From: Candidatus Eisenbacteria bacterium
Lineage (GTDB): Bacteria > Desulfobacterota > Binatia > DP-6
Length of the DNA: 60,739 nucleotides
Assembly: GCA_035577985.1 (NCBI GenBank)
Contig: DATJZY010000007.1
Coordinates: 1 to 60,739 of the forward strand
Direction: 5' to 3'
Numbering within the stretch: position 1 is the first letter of the stretch; each line of letters opens with the position of its first letter. Position numbers and translations under genes: made by a program. Below are positions 7,711 to 16,538 of the stretch, piece after piece. The notes under the pieces are model-generated. The model searched no databases. It had not been told where the DNA came from and saw nothing but the letters and a program-made list of their open reading frames with translations.

Positions 7711-8414
7711 GCGGCCATCGCGCTGCGCGCCGAGGCCTGGTGGAACGCGAGCGCCGCCGACGGATAGCGGTGCGCCTGACCGTAGACGCACTCCATGCGC
7801 GCGTGACAGCCGCCGGCGCACGTGTCGGCCGGCGCGAGGCGATGCGCGGCACAGCGCGGGACGTCCCATCCGCGCGGCCCGACCGCCGCTGCGGGACACG
7901 CCGCGATGCACGGGCGCAGCGTGCAGGTGGGACAGGGATCGAAGCCGTCGGCCGGACGCGCCGCCGTCAGCACGTCCGGCAGGGCCACGGCGGCGCGCAG
8001 CGCGATCCAGGGGCCGTAGACCGGGTGGATGAGCACGCCGACGAGGCCCGGCCGGCCGAGCCCCGCGACCTCGGCGAGCGTCTGGAACGCAACCGGCACG
8101 GGAGCCGTGTCGAACGGAAACAGGCAGCGCGCGTCCGGTTCGTTTACCGCGGCGGTCACCACCTCGCGCGTGAAGCGATCGAGCGGATCGGGCGGCTCGG
8201 CGCGCTCCGGCCGGGCGCGGCAGGCATCGCGGAACGCCCCCCAGAACGCGCCGCCTCCGTTGCCGACGACGATCAGCCCCCGCGCCGCGGGCAGGTGCGG
8301 CGCGATCCGGTGACGCGCCGGCACGCGTTCGTCGTAGGCGGCGACGCTCGTCGCGCCGACGAGGTTCAGGCCCGAGCGAGCGAGCCGCTCGGCGAGCGTC
8401 GATACGACCTCCAT
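7683..8414 (-). CDS. QueG-like 4Fe-4S ferredoxin-type protein
   Basis: A 243-residue protein with a C-terminal cysteine region: CPTCTLRPCIAACP, then CAAH, CAGGCHARMEC. This resembles the Fe-S part of epoxyqueuosine reductase (QueG). The N-terminal half (GLIVVGNGGGAFWGAF) resembles the cobalamin-binding portion, but the protein is clearly shorter than true QueG (about 350 residues). It may be a stand-alone redox protein, so QueG activity should not be assumed. It is convergent with the DUF72 gene and overlaps it by 28 bases; 76 bases separate it from the divergent SCP2 gene. Confidence 0.75.
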   Translation of the reverse strand: MEVVSTLAERLARSGLNLVGATSVAAYDERVPARHRIAPHLPAARGLIVVGNGGGAFWGAFRDACRARPERAEPPDPLDRFTREVVTAAVNEPDARCLFPFDTAPVPVAFQTLAEVAGLGRPGLVGVLIHPVYGPWIALRAAVALPDVLTAARPADGFDPCPTCTLRPCIAACPAAAVGPRGWDVPRCAAHRLAPADTCAGGCHARMECVYGQAHRYPSAALAFHQASARSAMAAYASARSST

Positions 8415-8417
8415 TAC

Positions 8418-8447
8418 TTGACAAGGTCTCCACTCCCAGCCTACCTA
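8418..8447 (+). promoter_or_regulatory. Sigma70-like promoter for the SCP2 gene
   Basis: A perfect TTGACA (8418-8423) is followed after 18 bases by TACCTA. It sits 43 bases before the SCP2 ATG, which has a good AAGAGGAGGAG ribosome site. The -10 match is weak. Confidence 0.45.
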
Positions 8448-8490
8448 AGGCGGTCAGCCCCCACCACCCCACAAGAGGAGGAGTAGAAGC

Positions 8491-8811
8491 ATGACACCTG
8501 AGGAAATCTTTTCGGCGATGCCGGCCCAGCTGGATCAGAACGCTGCCAAGGGCGTGAACGCGACGATCCAGTTCAATCTCTCCGGCGACAACGGCGGGCA
8601 GTGGTACGTCACGATCAAGGACGGCAAGGCCGAGGTGAGCAAGGGCACCGCGCCGTCGGCGAACATGACCATGTCGATGGCGGCGAACGACTACGTCGAC
8701 ATGACCACCGGCAAGCTGAACGGCCAGATGGCCTTCATGAGCGGCAAGCTCAAGATCTCCGGCGACATGGGTCTCGCCATGAAGATGCAGACCCTCTTCA
8801 AGCGTCCGTAA
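8491..8811 (+). CDS. SCP2 sterol-carrier-domain protein
   Basis: A 106-residue single-domain protein of the SCP2 family, small lipid-binding tunnels for fatty acyl or sterol-like ligands. Family features are MTPEEIFSAMPAQL, ATIQFNLSG, WYVTIKDGKAEVSKG and the C-terminal KLNGQMAFMSGKLKISGDM. It is a monocistronic unit with its own promoter, a strong ribosome site and a terminator hairpin, which suggests substantial expression. Confidence 0.95.
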   Translation: MTPEEIFSAMPAQLDQNAAKGVNATIQFNLSGDNGGQWYVTIKDGKAEVSKGTAPSANMTMSMAANDYVDMTTGKLNGQMAFMSGKLKISGDMGLAMKMQTLFKRP

Positions 8812-8827
8812 CGAACGCTCGACGCGA

Positions 8828-8864
8828 AAAAGCCGGGTGGACGTGCGTCGTCCATCCGGCTTTT
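8828..8864. terminator. Bidirectional rho-independent terminator
   Basis: A 16-bp stem (AAAAGCCGGGTGGACG with CGTCCATCCGGCTTTT, one G-T wobble) has a 5-base loop TGCGT. The A-run and T-run at the base make it work in both directions. It separates the convergent SCP2 gene and the small membrane protein gene ending at 8882. Confidence 0.9.
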
Positions 8865-8881
8865 GCGTTCTGGGCCCTGGT

Positions 8882-9169
8882 TCAGTCCGGCTTGGGGAGT
8901 CGCGCGCTGATGCCGCCGAGCCCGAGCAAGATGCTCCCGAACACGAGCCCGCCCAGCCCCGACGCGACCGCGCCGGCGACGAGCGCCCAGTGTCGTCCCG
9001 CGGCGGCGTAGTAGTCCGCCTTGAAGAGCGGATGATCCTCATGGCGCTCGTACGCGTCCTTGGCCTTGGCGAAGTCGGCGTCGGTGAGCGCGAGCGTGCC
9101 CGTGTAGCCGGCCGCGGCGAATCCGAGCGCCATCACCGCGACGCCGAGCAGACGTAGCCATCCCGTCAT
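8882..9169 (-). CDS. Small membrane protein of unknown function
   Basis: A 95-residue protein with two predicted transmembrane segments, about residues 5-26 (LLGVAVMALGFAAAGYTG) and 62-86 (LVAGAVASGLGGLVFGSILL). A charged loop rich in Asp, Lys and His lies between them. The start overlaps the stop of the upstream acetyltransferase gene as ATGA, so translation is coupled. No family is recognised. Confidence 0.75.
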   Translation of the reverse strand: MTGWLRLLGVAVMALGFAAAGYTGTLALTDADFAKAKDAYERHEDHPLFKADYYAAAGRHWALVAGAVASGLGGLVFGSILLGLGGISARLPKPD

Positions 9170-10386
9170 GCACGCTCCTCCGAGGTGGCGGCGCGGAGCT
9201 CTCGCCGGAACGTCCCGACGCGACGGCGCCGGCGCCGATCGTATCCGATCCACTTCGCGGCCGGCACGGCCGCGTGCGGCACGCGCGCGAAGCCGATGCG
9301 CTCGAAGAACTGCGCCGCGCGGTCGTCTATCGTGCAGGCGAAGACGTACTCGAGGTTGCGCCGCGCCGCCTCGGTCAGCAGGGCCCCGACGAGCCGTTCC
9401 CCCAGCCCTTCCCCCTTGAACCGCGTGATCGTGTAGAGCCCGACGATCTCGCCCGCGCGATCGTCCGCGTAGGCCACCGTGTGCAGCGCGGCCACGCCCG
9501 CAAGGTGCCGGTTGCAGATGGTCGCGCCGTAGGCCGTCGCCAGCACGTGGGCGACCTCTTCCGGCGTGCGGAACTTGAGCAGGCCTTCGCGCTGCCCTCG
9601 TCCGAGGAGCCGCTCGGCCTGCGCGAACTCGTCGAGCGCGAGCGGACCCACGCGGCAGTAGTCGTCGACGGTGAAGAGCGTGCCCGAGCCGGTGTACGTG
9701 AAGAGCTCCTCGCCGATGCCCGACGGCGTGCAGAGGTTCACCGACTCGACGCCATCCTCGAGCGCGCGGTCGACGGCGACGAGGAGGCTGCGCCGGTTGC
9801 CGAGGCCCGTCCACTCGGCCTCGCCCTGGCTGAGGAGCGTGTCGAGCACGTGCCCGTCGACGAACGAGAGGCGCGAGCCGCCCGCGGCGAGCCCGCCGTC
9901 CGGCTCGACGAGGACGACCTTCGGGATCCGCAGCTCGGTGGCGAGCGTCGTCGCGTGCGCGGGATAGGACACCGCGACCTGACCGGTCACGCTCAGCACG
10001 CACAGTCGCCCGCGCCGGAAGCGCGGCCAGAGCTGCGAGCGCAGCCCCTCGCCGTCCCAGGAAGCGCGGTTGCCGAGTCGCACCGGGAGCATCGGGGAGA
10101 CGTCGCGCCGCCGGCCCGACGTGCGCCGCGACTTGCGGTGCCGCTCGATCGCCGCCAGCAGCCGCCGCTCCGTTCCCGGCCGCCCGGCCGGCCACCACAC
10201 GAGCACGCGCGTGCCGTTGCGCATCAGCTCGGCGATGGTCGCAGCCAGCGGATCGAGCGGCGCCCGCTCGGCGACGACGCGTGGCGCGAGTGCGACGAGC
10301 ACGCTCCGTCCTCGCAGCTCCTCGAGGTAGAAGTCCTTCTCGCCGAAGGGCTCCTTGCTCGTCCTCACCCCGAGCGCTTCCTGCAT
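9166..10386 (-). CDS. ArgA-like amino-acid N-acetyltransferase (kinase-like plus GNAT domains)
   Basis: A 406-residue protein. The first 260 residues resemble the amino-acid-kinase fold of N-acetylglutamate synthase (LEELRGRSVLVALAP, FVDGHVLDTLLSQGEAE). The rest is a GNAT domain with the acetyl-CoA loop KGEGLGERLVGALLTEAARR and the late motif DDRAAQFFERIGFAR. ArgA acetylates glutamate to start arginine synthesis; that role is likely here but not proven, since the substrate residues cannot be checked by eye. The ATG at 10386 is preferred because upstream in-frame sequence is low-complexity Arg/Pro. Confidence 0.8.
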   Translation of the reverse strand: MQEALGVRTSKEPFGEKDFYLEELRGRSVLVALAPRVVAERAPLDPLAATIAELMRNGTRVLVWWPAGRPGTERRLLAAIERHRKSRRTSGRRRDVSPMLPVRLGNRASWDGEGLRSQLWPRFRRGRLCVLSVTGQVAVSYPAHATTLATELRIPKVVLVEPDGGLAAGGSRLSFVDGHVLDTLLSQGEAEWTGLGNRRSLLVAVDRALEDGVESVNLCTPSGIGEELFTYTGSGTLFTVDDYCRVGPLALDEFAQAERLLGRGQREGLLKFRTPEEVAHVLATAYGATICNRHLAGVAALHTVAYADDRAGEIVGLYTITRFKGEGLGERLVGALLTEAARRNLEYVFACTIDDRAAQFFERIGFARVPHAAVPAAKWIGYDRRRRRRVGTFRRELRAATSEERA

Positions 10387-10398
10387 CGCGTCTCGGCC

Positions 10399-10426
10399 CC
10401 CATAGCACACGCGAGCCGCGCCACAA
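10399..10426 (-). promoter_or_regulatory. Promoter-like hexamers for the ArgA-like gene
   Basis: On the minus strand, TTGTGG is followed after 16 bases by TATGGG. This would place the transcript start about 6 bases before the ATG at 10386, a nearly leaderless message. Confidence 0.35.
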
Positions 10427-10434
10427 GCGCGAGA

Positions 10435-10463
10435 TTGCCCCAGCCGCGCGCGGCCGCTACGAG
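10435..10463 (+). promoter_or_regulatory. Promoter-like hexamers for the gamma-glutamyltransferase gene
   Basis: TTGCCC, a 17-base spacer and TACGAG end 9 bases before the GTG at 10473. No ribosome site is visible, so a very short leader is implied. Confidence 0.35.
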
Positions 10464-10472
10464 TCGCCCGTC

Positions 10473-12104
10473 GTGCGCCGCCACGCCACCGTCCTCTTCG
10501 CCAGCGTCGTCGTGCTGGCAACGCGGATCGCGGTCGCCGACGCACGTTCGGGCGCCGTCGCGACCGAGCATCAGCTCGCCGCGGACGCCGGCGCCGCCGC
10601 GCTGCGCGCCGGCGGATCGGTGGTCGACGCCGCGATCGCGGCGGCGGCGGCCGTGTGCGTCGTCCACGCCTCGTCGTGCGGGATCGGCGGCGGCGGTTTC
10701 GCGCTCGTGCATACGCAGGGCGGCGACGCCGCACTCGACTATCGCGAGACGGCGCCGGCGGGCGCGACGCCGGACCGCTACCTGCGCGACGGGAAGCCCG
10801 ACCCGACGCTCACCCGCAAGGGCGGCCTCGCGGTCGCGGTGCCGGGCGAGGTCGCGGGTTGGGTCGTGCTGCACGACCGCTTCGGGAAGCTACCGCTCGC
10901 GATCGACCTTGCGCCGGCCGTACGCCTCGCCCGCGACGGCTTTCGGCTGGGCGACGTCCCGCACCTCCGCACCCAGATCGAGCGGAGCACGGACCTGCTG
11001 CGCGCCGACGCGGGTCTGCGTGCCGTCTTCCTCGACGCCGACGGCAACGTCCCCGGGCCGGAGGCGCGCATCGTGCAGCGCGACCTCGCCGCGACCCTCG
11101 AACGGGTCGGCCGGCGGGGCCGCCGCGCCGTCGATGCGGAGGCGATGGCCATCGCGACGTTGGTCCAGGCGCGCGGCGGCGTCCTCACGGCGCGCGACGT
11201 GCGGGATTATCGACCGGTCTGGCGCGAGCCGCTCGTCGGCAGCTTCGCCGGGCGTCGCGTGGTGACGTTTCCCCCGCCGGGCTCGGGCGGCGTCGTCCTC
11301 GAGATGCTCGGGATCCTCGCGGGCGACGACCTGCCAGCGCTCTCGCCCGGCGCGTTCGCGCACCTTCTCGCCGGCGCCATGGCCCAGGGTTTCGCCGATC
11401 GGGCCGCCTGGTACGGCGACGCGCGCGTACCGGTGCACACGCTCCTCGATCCGGAGCGCCTGCGGCGCCTGCGCGCGCGCATCCCGCCGGACCGGGTCGG
11501 CTCGCCGACCGCCGACCTCGTGGTCGATGCCGGAACCGCCCACGTCTCGGTCGTCGATGCCCAAGGCAACGCCGTCGCGATGACGACCACGATCAACACG
11601 ACGTTCGGTTCGGGCCTGATGGTCCCGGGCACGGGCATGATCCTCAACGACGAGATGGACGACTTCGCGCTGCCGGGGCAGCGCAACGCCTACGGCCTCG
11701 TGGGCGGGGACGCCAACGCGATCGCGCCCGGCAAGCGGCCGCAGTCGAGCATGTCTCCGACCATCGTGCTCGACCGCGATCGCCCCGAGCTGGTCGTCGG
11801 CGGCTCGGGCGGTCCGCTCATCATCTCCGGGGTCGTGCAGGCCGTGCTCGGCGTGGTCGCCCTCGGACGCGACCTGCGCGCCGCCGTCGACGCTCCCCGC
11901 ATCCACGACCAGGCGACGCCCCCCACCCTCGGCGTCGAGCCCGCCCTCCCCAACGAGACCCGCGCCGCCCTCGAAAAGATCGGTCACCAATTGAAAGACA
12001 TCCCCGCCGCCGGCGCCGTAGCCGCCACGGGCCTCACCCCAACCCACACTCCGATCGCCGCCGGCGACAGACGCAAGGACGGCGGCGAAGCGTTCGCTCA
12101 GTAG
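10473..12104 (+). CDS. ggt: Gamma-glutamyltransferase, exported
   Basis: A 543-residue Ntn-hydrolase precursor that self-cleaves into two subunits and transfers or hydrolyses gamma-glutamyl groups, as in periplasmic glutathione breakdown. It has a signal peptide (HATVLFASVVVLATRIAVADA). The N-terminal motifs are SSCGIGGGGFALVH and DYRETAP. The autoprocessing/nucleophile Thr is near residue 355 in AGTAHVSVVDAQGNAVAMT, and the substrate loop is KRPQSSMSPTIV followed by GGSGGPLI. The GTG start was chosen because the signal peptide begins there. Confidence 0.95.
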   Translation: MRRHATVLFASVVVLATRIAVADARSGAVATEHQLAADAGAAALRAGGSVVDAAIAAAAAVCVVHASSCGIGGGGFALVHTQGGDAALDYRETAPAGATPDRYLRDGKPDPTLTRKGGLAVAVPGEVAGWVVLHDRFGKLPLAIDLAPAVRLARDGFRLGDVPHLRTQIERSTDLLRADAGLRAVFLDADGNVPGPEARIVQRDLAATLERVGRRGRRAVDAEAMAIATLVQARGGVLTARDVRDYRPVWREPLVGSFAGRRVVTFPPPGSGGVVLEMLGILAGDDLPALSPGAFAHLLAGAMAQGFADRAAWYGDARVPVHTLLDPERLRRLRARIPPDRVGSPTADLVVDAGTAHVSVVDAQGNAVAMTTTINTTFGSGLMVPGTGMILNDEMDDFALPGQRNAYGLVGGDANAIAPGKRPQSSMSPTIVLDRDRPELVVGGSGGPLIISGVVQAVLGVVALGRDLRAAVDAPRIHDQATPPTLGVEPALPNETRAALEKIGHQLKDIPAAGAVAATGLTPTHTPIAAGDRRKDGGEAFAQ

Positions 12105-12116
12105 CGGGCGTCGCGT

Positions 12117-12244
12117 CGCGAGGTCGGCGGGGGCGAGGCGGAGGCGCCTGCGAAGCGGCGCGACGAAATGTCAGACCGTGACGTGCCGAGTGTTTTGTCG
12201 CGCGGCGGAGCCGAAGCCGAAGCCTCGCCCCCGCCGACCTCGCG
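12117..12244. repeat. Long inverted repeat between convergent genes (MITE-like or terminator)
   Basis: Two perfect 23-base arms (12117-12139 and 12222-12244) begin CGCGAGGTCGGCGGGGG. The pairing continues imperfectly inward for about 30 more bases (GCGGCGCGACGAAA against GCCGCGCGACAAAA). The transcript could form one long hairpin. It fills the space between ggt and purA. It may terminate both genes, or be a non-autonomous mobile element. Confidence 0.75.
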
Positions 12245-12264
12245 ACCCCACGCGCGCGCCGCCT

Positions 12265-13554
12265 TCAGAACACGTCGCCCAGCCGGATCGTCTGCTCTCG
12301 CCCGGCGCCGATCGACAGGATCACCATCGGCGCACCGACCGTCTTCACGAGGAAGTCGAGGTAGCGGCGCGCGTTGGCCGGCAGGTCGGCGAGCGATCGC
12401 GCGGCGCCCAGCGGCTCCTTCCAGCCCGGCAGCTCCGCGTAGATCGGCTTGGCGCGCGCCCAGCCGCGCTGCGTGGCGGGCGGCAGCTCGAGCCGCCTGC
12501 CGTCCACCTCGTAGGCGACGCAGACGCGGATCGGGTCCATGCCGGTCAGGACGTCGAGCTTCGTGAACGCGATGCCGTCGACGCCCGAGAGCGCGATCGC
12601 ATAGCGCACGACGACGGCGTCGAACCAGCCGCAGCGCCGAGGCCGGCCGGTGGTGGCGCCGTACTCGTCGCCGTCGGCCCGCAGGCGATCGCCGAGCGCG
12701 TCCGTCAGCTCGGTCGGGAACGGCCCGCCGCCGACGCGCGTCGTGTAGGTCTTGGCGATCCCGATCACGCGCCCGATGGCGCGGGGCGGGATGCCGGCGC
12801 CCGACGAGGCCGACCCGACCACGCAGTTCGACGACGTGACGTACGGGTACGTGCCGTGGTCGACGTCGAGGAGCATGCCCTGGGCGCCCTCGAGCAGGAC
12901 GCGCTTGCCGGCGGCGATCGCGGCGCGCACGTCGGCGCCGGCGTCGGCGACGAACGGCGCGAGCGCGACTCGCCACTGCCGCACGAGCGCCTCGATCTCG
13001 CTCGCCGAGTGCGGCTGCTCGCCCAGGAGCGCCTGCAGGTACTCGTTCTTCTCGCGCAGGGCACGTCCGAGCGCGTCGCGGAACCCCTCGTCGTCGAAGA
13101 GGTCGCCGAGGCGGATGCCCGTGCGGGCCATCTTGTCCTCGTACGCCGGCCCGATGCCGCGGCCGGTCGTCCCGATTGCGCCCGCTTCTCGCAGCCGCTC
13201 GCGCGCGCGGTCGATGGCGCGGTGGTAGGGCATGATGACGTGCGCCTGCTCCGAGACGCGGAGCCAGCGGTCGTCGGAGAGGTAGCCGCGCGCCTTCAGG
13301 GCGCCGATCTCGCGGATCAGCACCTCGGGATCGACCACCATGCCCGGCCCCATCACGCAGACCTTGCCGGGATGCAGGACGCCCGCCGGCACGAGGTTGA
13401 GGATCGTCTTCTCGCCGGCGACGACGAGCGTGTGCCCGGCGTTGTTGCCGCCGTGGTAGCGCACGATCATGTCGGCGTCGGCGGCGAGGAGATCGACGAT
13501 CTTCCCCTTGCCCTCGTCGCCCCACTGGGTCCCGATGACGGCGGTTGCGCCCAT
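12265..13554 (-). CDS. purA: Adenylosuccinate synthetase
   Basis: A 429-residue cytoplasmic enzyme that joins IMP and aspartate with GTP, the first committed step to AMP. The GTP loop GTQWGDEGKGKIVDLLA is at the N-terminus, followed by RYHGGNNAGHT, GTTGRGIGPAYEDK, LLEGAQGMLLDVDHGTYPYV and TTGRPRRCGWFD, all family signatures. It lies 8 bases after serA in an aminotransferase-serA-purA operon. Confidence 0.98.
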   Translation of the reverse strand: MGATAVIGTQWGDEGKGKIVDLLAADADMIVRYHGGNNAGHTLVVAGEKTILNLVPAGVLHPGKVCVMGPGMVVDPEVLIREIGALKARGYLSDDRWLRVSEQAHVIMPYHRAIDRARERLREAGAIGTTGRGIGPAYEDKMARTGIRLGDLFDDEGFRDALGRALREKNEYLQALLGEQPHSASEIEALVRQWRVALAPFVADAGADVRAAIAAGKRVLLEGAQGMLLDVDHGTYPYVTSSNCVVGSASSGAGIPPRAIGRVIGIAKTYTTRVGGGPFPTELTDALGDRLRADGDEYGATTGRPRRCGWFDAVVVRYAIALSGVDGIAFTKLDVLTGMDPIRVCVAYEVDGRRLELPPATQRGWARAKPIYAELPGWKEPLGAARSLADLPANARRYLDFLVKTVGAPMVILSIGAGREQTIRLGDVF

Positions 13555-13562
13555 CGCGCCGC

Positions 13563-15161
13563 TCACAGCCGCAGCAGGGTCGCCGCGACGACGTGCGGGT
13601 GCGTGCGGAGCGCGGCCAGCACCGCGTCCGGCACCGGCTCGTCGACGTGGAAGAGCGAGACCGCCATGCCGCCGACCTGCTGGCGCCCGAGCTCGAGGCC
13701 GGCGATGTTGATCCGGTTCTCGCCGAGCAGCGTTCCCACCCGGCCGACCACGCCCGGCACGTCCTGGTTCTGGAGCATCAGGATGTATCCCTCGGGGACG
13801 GCCTCGAGCTTGAAGTCGTCGATCTGGGTCACGCGGATGGTGTCGGCGTCGAAGACCGCCCCCGCGACACGCGTCGTCCCCGATGCCGTCACGACCTTGA
13901 CGCCGATGGCGTTGCGGTACGCGCCCGCGTGCGGGGTCTTCGATTGGATCACGCGCACGCCGCGATCGCGCGCGATCGCGGGGGCGTTCACGTAGTTGAC
14001 GCTGTAGTCCTCGTCCTCGTCGAGGAGCCTGTCGAACAGGCCGCGCAGGACGGCGGTCGTCAGCGGCTTCACCTCGCGCTCGGCCGTGTCGCCGCTCGGA
14101 TACACCGTCACCTCGGTCGGGGTCTCGCGCGAGAGCTGCGCGGCGAGACCGCCCAGCTTCTCGGCCAGCCGGAGGTATGGGCGGAGCACCTGCAGGACCT
14201 CGGGCGAGAGCGACGGCGCGTTGACCGCGTTCTGGATCGTCCCCTTGGTGAGGAACTCGGCCACTTGCTGCGCGATCGCGATCGCGACGTTCACCTGCGC
14301 CTCGCCCGTCTGCGCGCCGAGATGCGGCGTGCAGATCACCTGCTCCATCTTCAAGAGCGGGTGATCCGGCGGCGGCGGCTCCTTGTCGAGCACGTCGAGC
14401 GCCGCGCCCGCGACCTGCCCCGAGGCGATCGCCTCGGCGAGGGCCGTCTCGTCGACGATGCCGCCGCGCGCGCAGTTCACGATGCGCACGCCGCGCTTCA
14501 TCTTCGCCAGCGCCTCGCGACCGATGAGCCCGCGCGTCTCCGCGGTGAGCGGCGTGTGGATCGTGATGAAGTCGGCGCGTGGATACATCTGGTCGAGCGT
14601 CACCAGCTCGACGCCGATGCGCGCCGCCGTCTCGGCGGTGACGAACGGGTCGTACGCGATCACCTTCATGCGGAGCCCGAGCGCCCGCTCGGCGACGATC
14701 GTGCCGATGTTGCCGAGGCCGACGATGCCGAGGGTCTTGTTGCAGACCTCGGCACCGAGGAGGTTCCGCGGCCACTTGCCGGCCCGCACGGCCGCCACCG
14801 CCTGCGGGATGTTCCGTGTGAGCGCCATCAGCATGGCGATGGCGTGCTCGGCGGTGGTCACGTTCGATCCGCCGGGCGTGTTCATGACGACGATGCCGCG
14901 CTTGGTCGCCGCGTCGACGTCGACGTTGTCGACGCCGATGCCGGCGCGACCGATCACGCGCAGGTTCGTCGCGTGGCCGAGCACCTCGGCCGTCACCTTC
15001 GTGCCGCTGCGCACGATGAGCGCGTGGAACTCGCCGATGAGGCTGCACAGCTCCTGCGGCGAGAGCCCGGGCTTCGCCTCGATGTCGAGGTCCGGCTGCT
15101 CGCGCAGGCGCGCGAGCCCTTCGGGTCCGAGCGCGTCGGAGAGGAGCACGCGATAGCGCAT
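13563..15161 (-). CDS. serA: D-3-phosphoglycerate dehydrogenase
   Basis: A 532-residue long-form SerA that oxidises 3-phosphoglycerate to start serine synthesis. The NAD loop is GIVGLGNIGTIVAERA. Catalytic Arg, Glu and His appear in NCARGGIVDE, DVLDKEPPPPDHPL and CTPHLGAQTGEAQ. After an intervening allosteric substrate-binding domain, a C-terminal ACT domain (MLQNQDVPGVVGRVGTLL) offers serine feedback control. The upstream neighbour is the aminotransferase that would take its product. Confidence 0.98.
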   Translation of the reverse strand: MRYRVLLSDALGPEGLARLREQPDLDIEAKPGLSPQELCSLIGEFHALIVRSGTKVTAEVLGHATNLRVIGRAGIGVDNVDVDAATKRGIVVMNTPGGSNVTTAEHAIAMLMALTRNIPQAVAAVRAGKWPRNLLGAEVCNKTLGIVGLGNIGTIVAERALGLRMKVIAYDPFVTAETAARIGVELVTLDQMYPRADFITIHTPLTAETRGLIGREALAKMKRGVRIVNCARGGIVDETALAEAIASGQVAGAALDVLDKEPPPPDHPLLKMEQVICTPHLGAQTGEAQVNVAIAIAQQVAEFLTKGTIQNAVNAPSLSPEVLQVLRPYLRLAEKLGGLAAQLSRETPTEVTVYPSGDTAEREVKPLTTAVLRGLFDRLLDEDEDYSVNYVNAPAIARDRGVRVIQSKTPHAGAYRNAIGVKVVTASGTTRVAGAVFDADTIRVTQIDDFKLEAVPEGYILMLQNQDVPGVVGRVGTLLGENRINIAGLELGRQQVGGMAVSLFHVDEPVPDAVLAALRTHPHVVAATLLRL

Positions 15162-15172
15162 GACCCCTCTCC

Positions 15173-16324
15173 TCAGCGCGCCGGCAGACCGTCGGCGAGG
15201 ACGGCCTCGGCGGCTCCGACGCCGCGGCCCAGCTCGACGCTCGCACCGAAGTGCTTCAAGGCCAGCTCGAGGGCCGCGATCGAGACGACGATGTCGAAGG
15301 CCCCCACGTAGCCCAGGTGCGAGAGGCGGATGATCTTGCCCTTCAGCTGATCCTGGCCGCCGGCGAAGGTGACGCGCATCTTGTCGCGCAGGTACCGGAA
15401 GAGCGCGCTGCCGTCGACGCTGGTGGGCAGCACGACGGCGGTGGCGGCGGGGCTCGGCGACTCCGGCGCCAGGAGCGAGAGGCCGAGGGCCTGTGCCCCG
15501 GCGCGCGTCGCACGCGCGAGCCGATCGTGGCGGGCATAGATGCCCGGCCAGCCCTCGGCCACCATCAGGTCGAGTGCGGCCTTCAATCCGTAGAGCAGCG
15601 AGATGGCCGGCGTCCACGCCGTGGATTTCTCGGCGACGCCCTTCCGCTCGCGCTTGAAGTCGAAGTAGAAGCGCGGCAGCTTCGCCCGCTCGGTCGCCGC
15701 CCAGGCGCGCTCGGAGAGCGAGACGAAGGCGAGGCCGGGCGGCAGCATGAGCGCCTTCTGCGAGCCGGTGACGAGCACGTCGATGCCGAGGTCGTCCATC
15801 GGCAGCGGGAGCACGCCGACGGCCGTGATGCCGTCGACGACGAGCAGCGTCTCGCGCTTGCGCGTCAGCGCGGCGATCTGCGGGACCGGGTGCAGTACGC
15901 AGGTCGACGTCTCGCTCGCCTGCATGTAGACCGCGCGAGCCTTCGGGTACGCGTCGAGCGCCGACTCGACCATCTGCGGCACCACCGCGCGTCCCCACTC
16001 GACCCGCACCTCGCGCACCGCGACGCCGTACGTCTGGCAGATCTTCGTCCATCGCTCGCCGAACTTGCCGCCGTTGACGACGATGACCTCGTCGCCGGGC
16101 GAGCAGAGGTTCGTGACCGAGCCTTCCATGGCGCCGGTTCCGGACGCTGCCAGCACCAGCACGTCCTGCGAGGTGCCGAAGAGCGCGCGGAGGCTCTGCT
16201 GCACCTCGGCGAGCAGCGCCGCGAACTGCGGCGTGCGATGGTGGATGATCGGCTGCGCCATCGCCGCCAGCACCTCGGGAGGAACCGGCGTGGGTCCCGG
16301 AGCGAGCAAATACGACTTGATCAC
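15173..16324 (-). CDS. Class-V aminotransferase (serine/alanine-glyoxylate type)
   Basis: A 383-residue PLP enzyme. It begins YLLAPGPTPVPPEVLAAM and IIHHRTPQF, typical of the alanine-glyoxylate/serine-pyruvate aminotransferase group. The PLP lysine is in VTGSQKALMLPPGLAF, near residue 188. Placed directly before serA, it probably transaminates phosphohydroxypyruvate, as such class-V enzymes do in several lineages lacking classical SerC. An alternative is serine-glyoxylate transamination. The GTG start is supported by an AGGTGA ribosome site. Confidence 0.9.
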   Translation of the reverse strand: MIKSYLLAPGPTPVPPEVLAAMAQPIIHHRTPQFAALLAEVQQSLRALFGTSQDVLVLAASGTGAMEGSVTNLCSPGDEVIVVNGGKFGERWTKICQTYGVAVREVRVEWGRAVVPQMVESALDAYPKARAVYMQASETSTCVLHPVPQIAALTRKRETLLVVDGITAVGVLPLPMDDLGIDVLVTGSQKALMLPPGLAFVSLSERAWAATERAKLPRFYFDFKRERKGVAEKSTAWTPAISLLYGLKAALDLMVAEGWPGIYARHDRLARATRAGAQALGLSLLAPESPSPAATAVVLPTSVDGSALFRYLRDKMRVTFAGGQDQLKGKIIRLSHLGYVGAFDIVVSIAALELALKHFGASVELGRGVGAAEAVLADGLPAR

Positions 16325-16538
16325 GATGTCACCTGAGCCCGTCTGTGGAGTTCGACATCACCGCGGGGCCCAGGCGTTCGGCCCGCTAGTCGTTCCGCAC
16401 TCCCCCGTGGTCAGTTCCACGTGAACGCCAGTCGTGCGAGGGTGGAGATGTCGGCTGCGGTTTAGCCCCGGGCCGCGCGCAATGTCAAGGCGAGTCCGGC
16501 GCGTTGACTCCATGACGTCGATTGAGTAGCGCCGTCGC

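Noticed and set aside
7683..8414. Calling the Fe-S protein queG outright
   Set aside because: It lacks about 100 residues relative to QueG and the catalytic region cannot be confirmed by eye, so only a QueG-like label is given.
16325..16538. Promoters or a riboswitch in the 214-base gap between the aminotransferase operon and the TolC gene
   Set aside because: A TTGACT at 16504 lacks a matching -10 at 16-18 bases, and no conserved riboswitch core could be recognised. Only general divergent-promoter status is likely.
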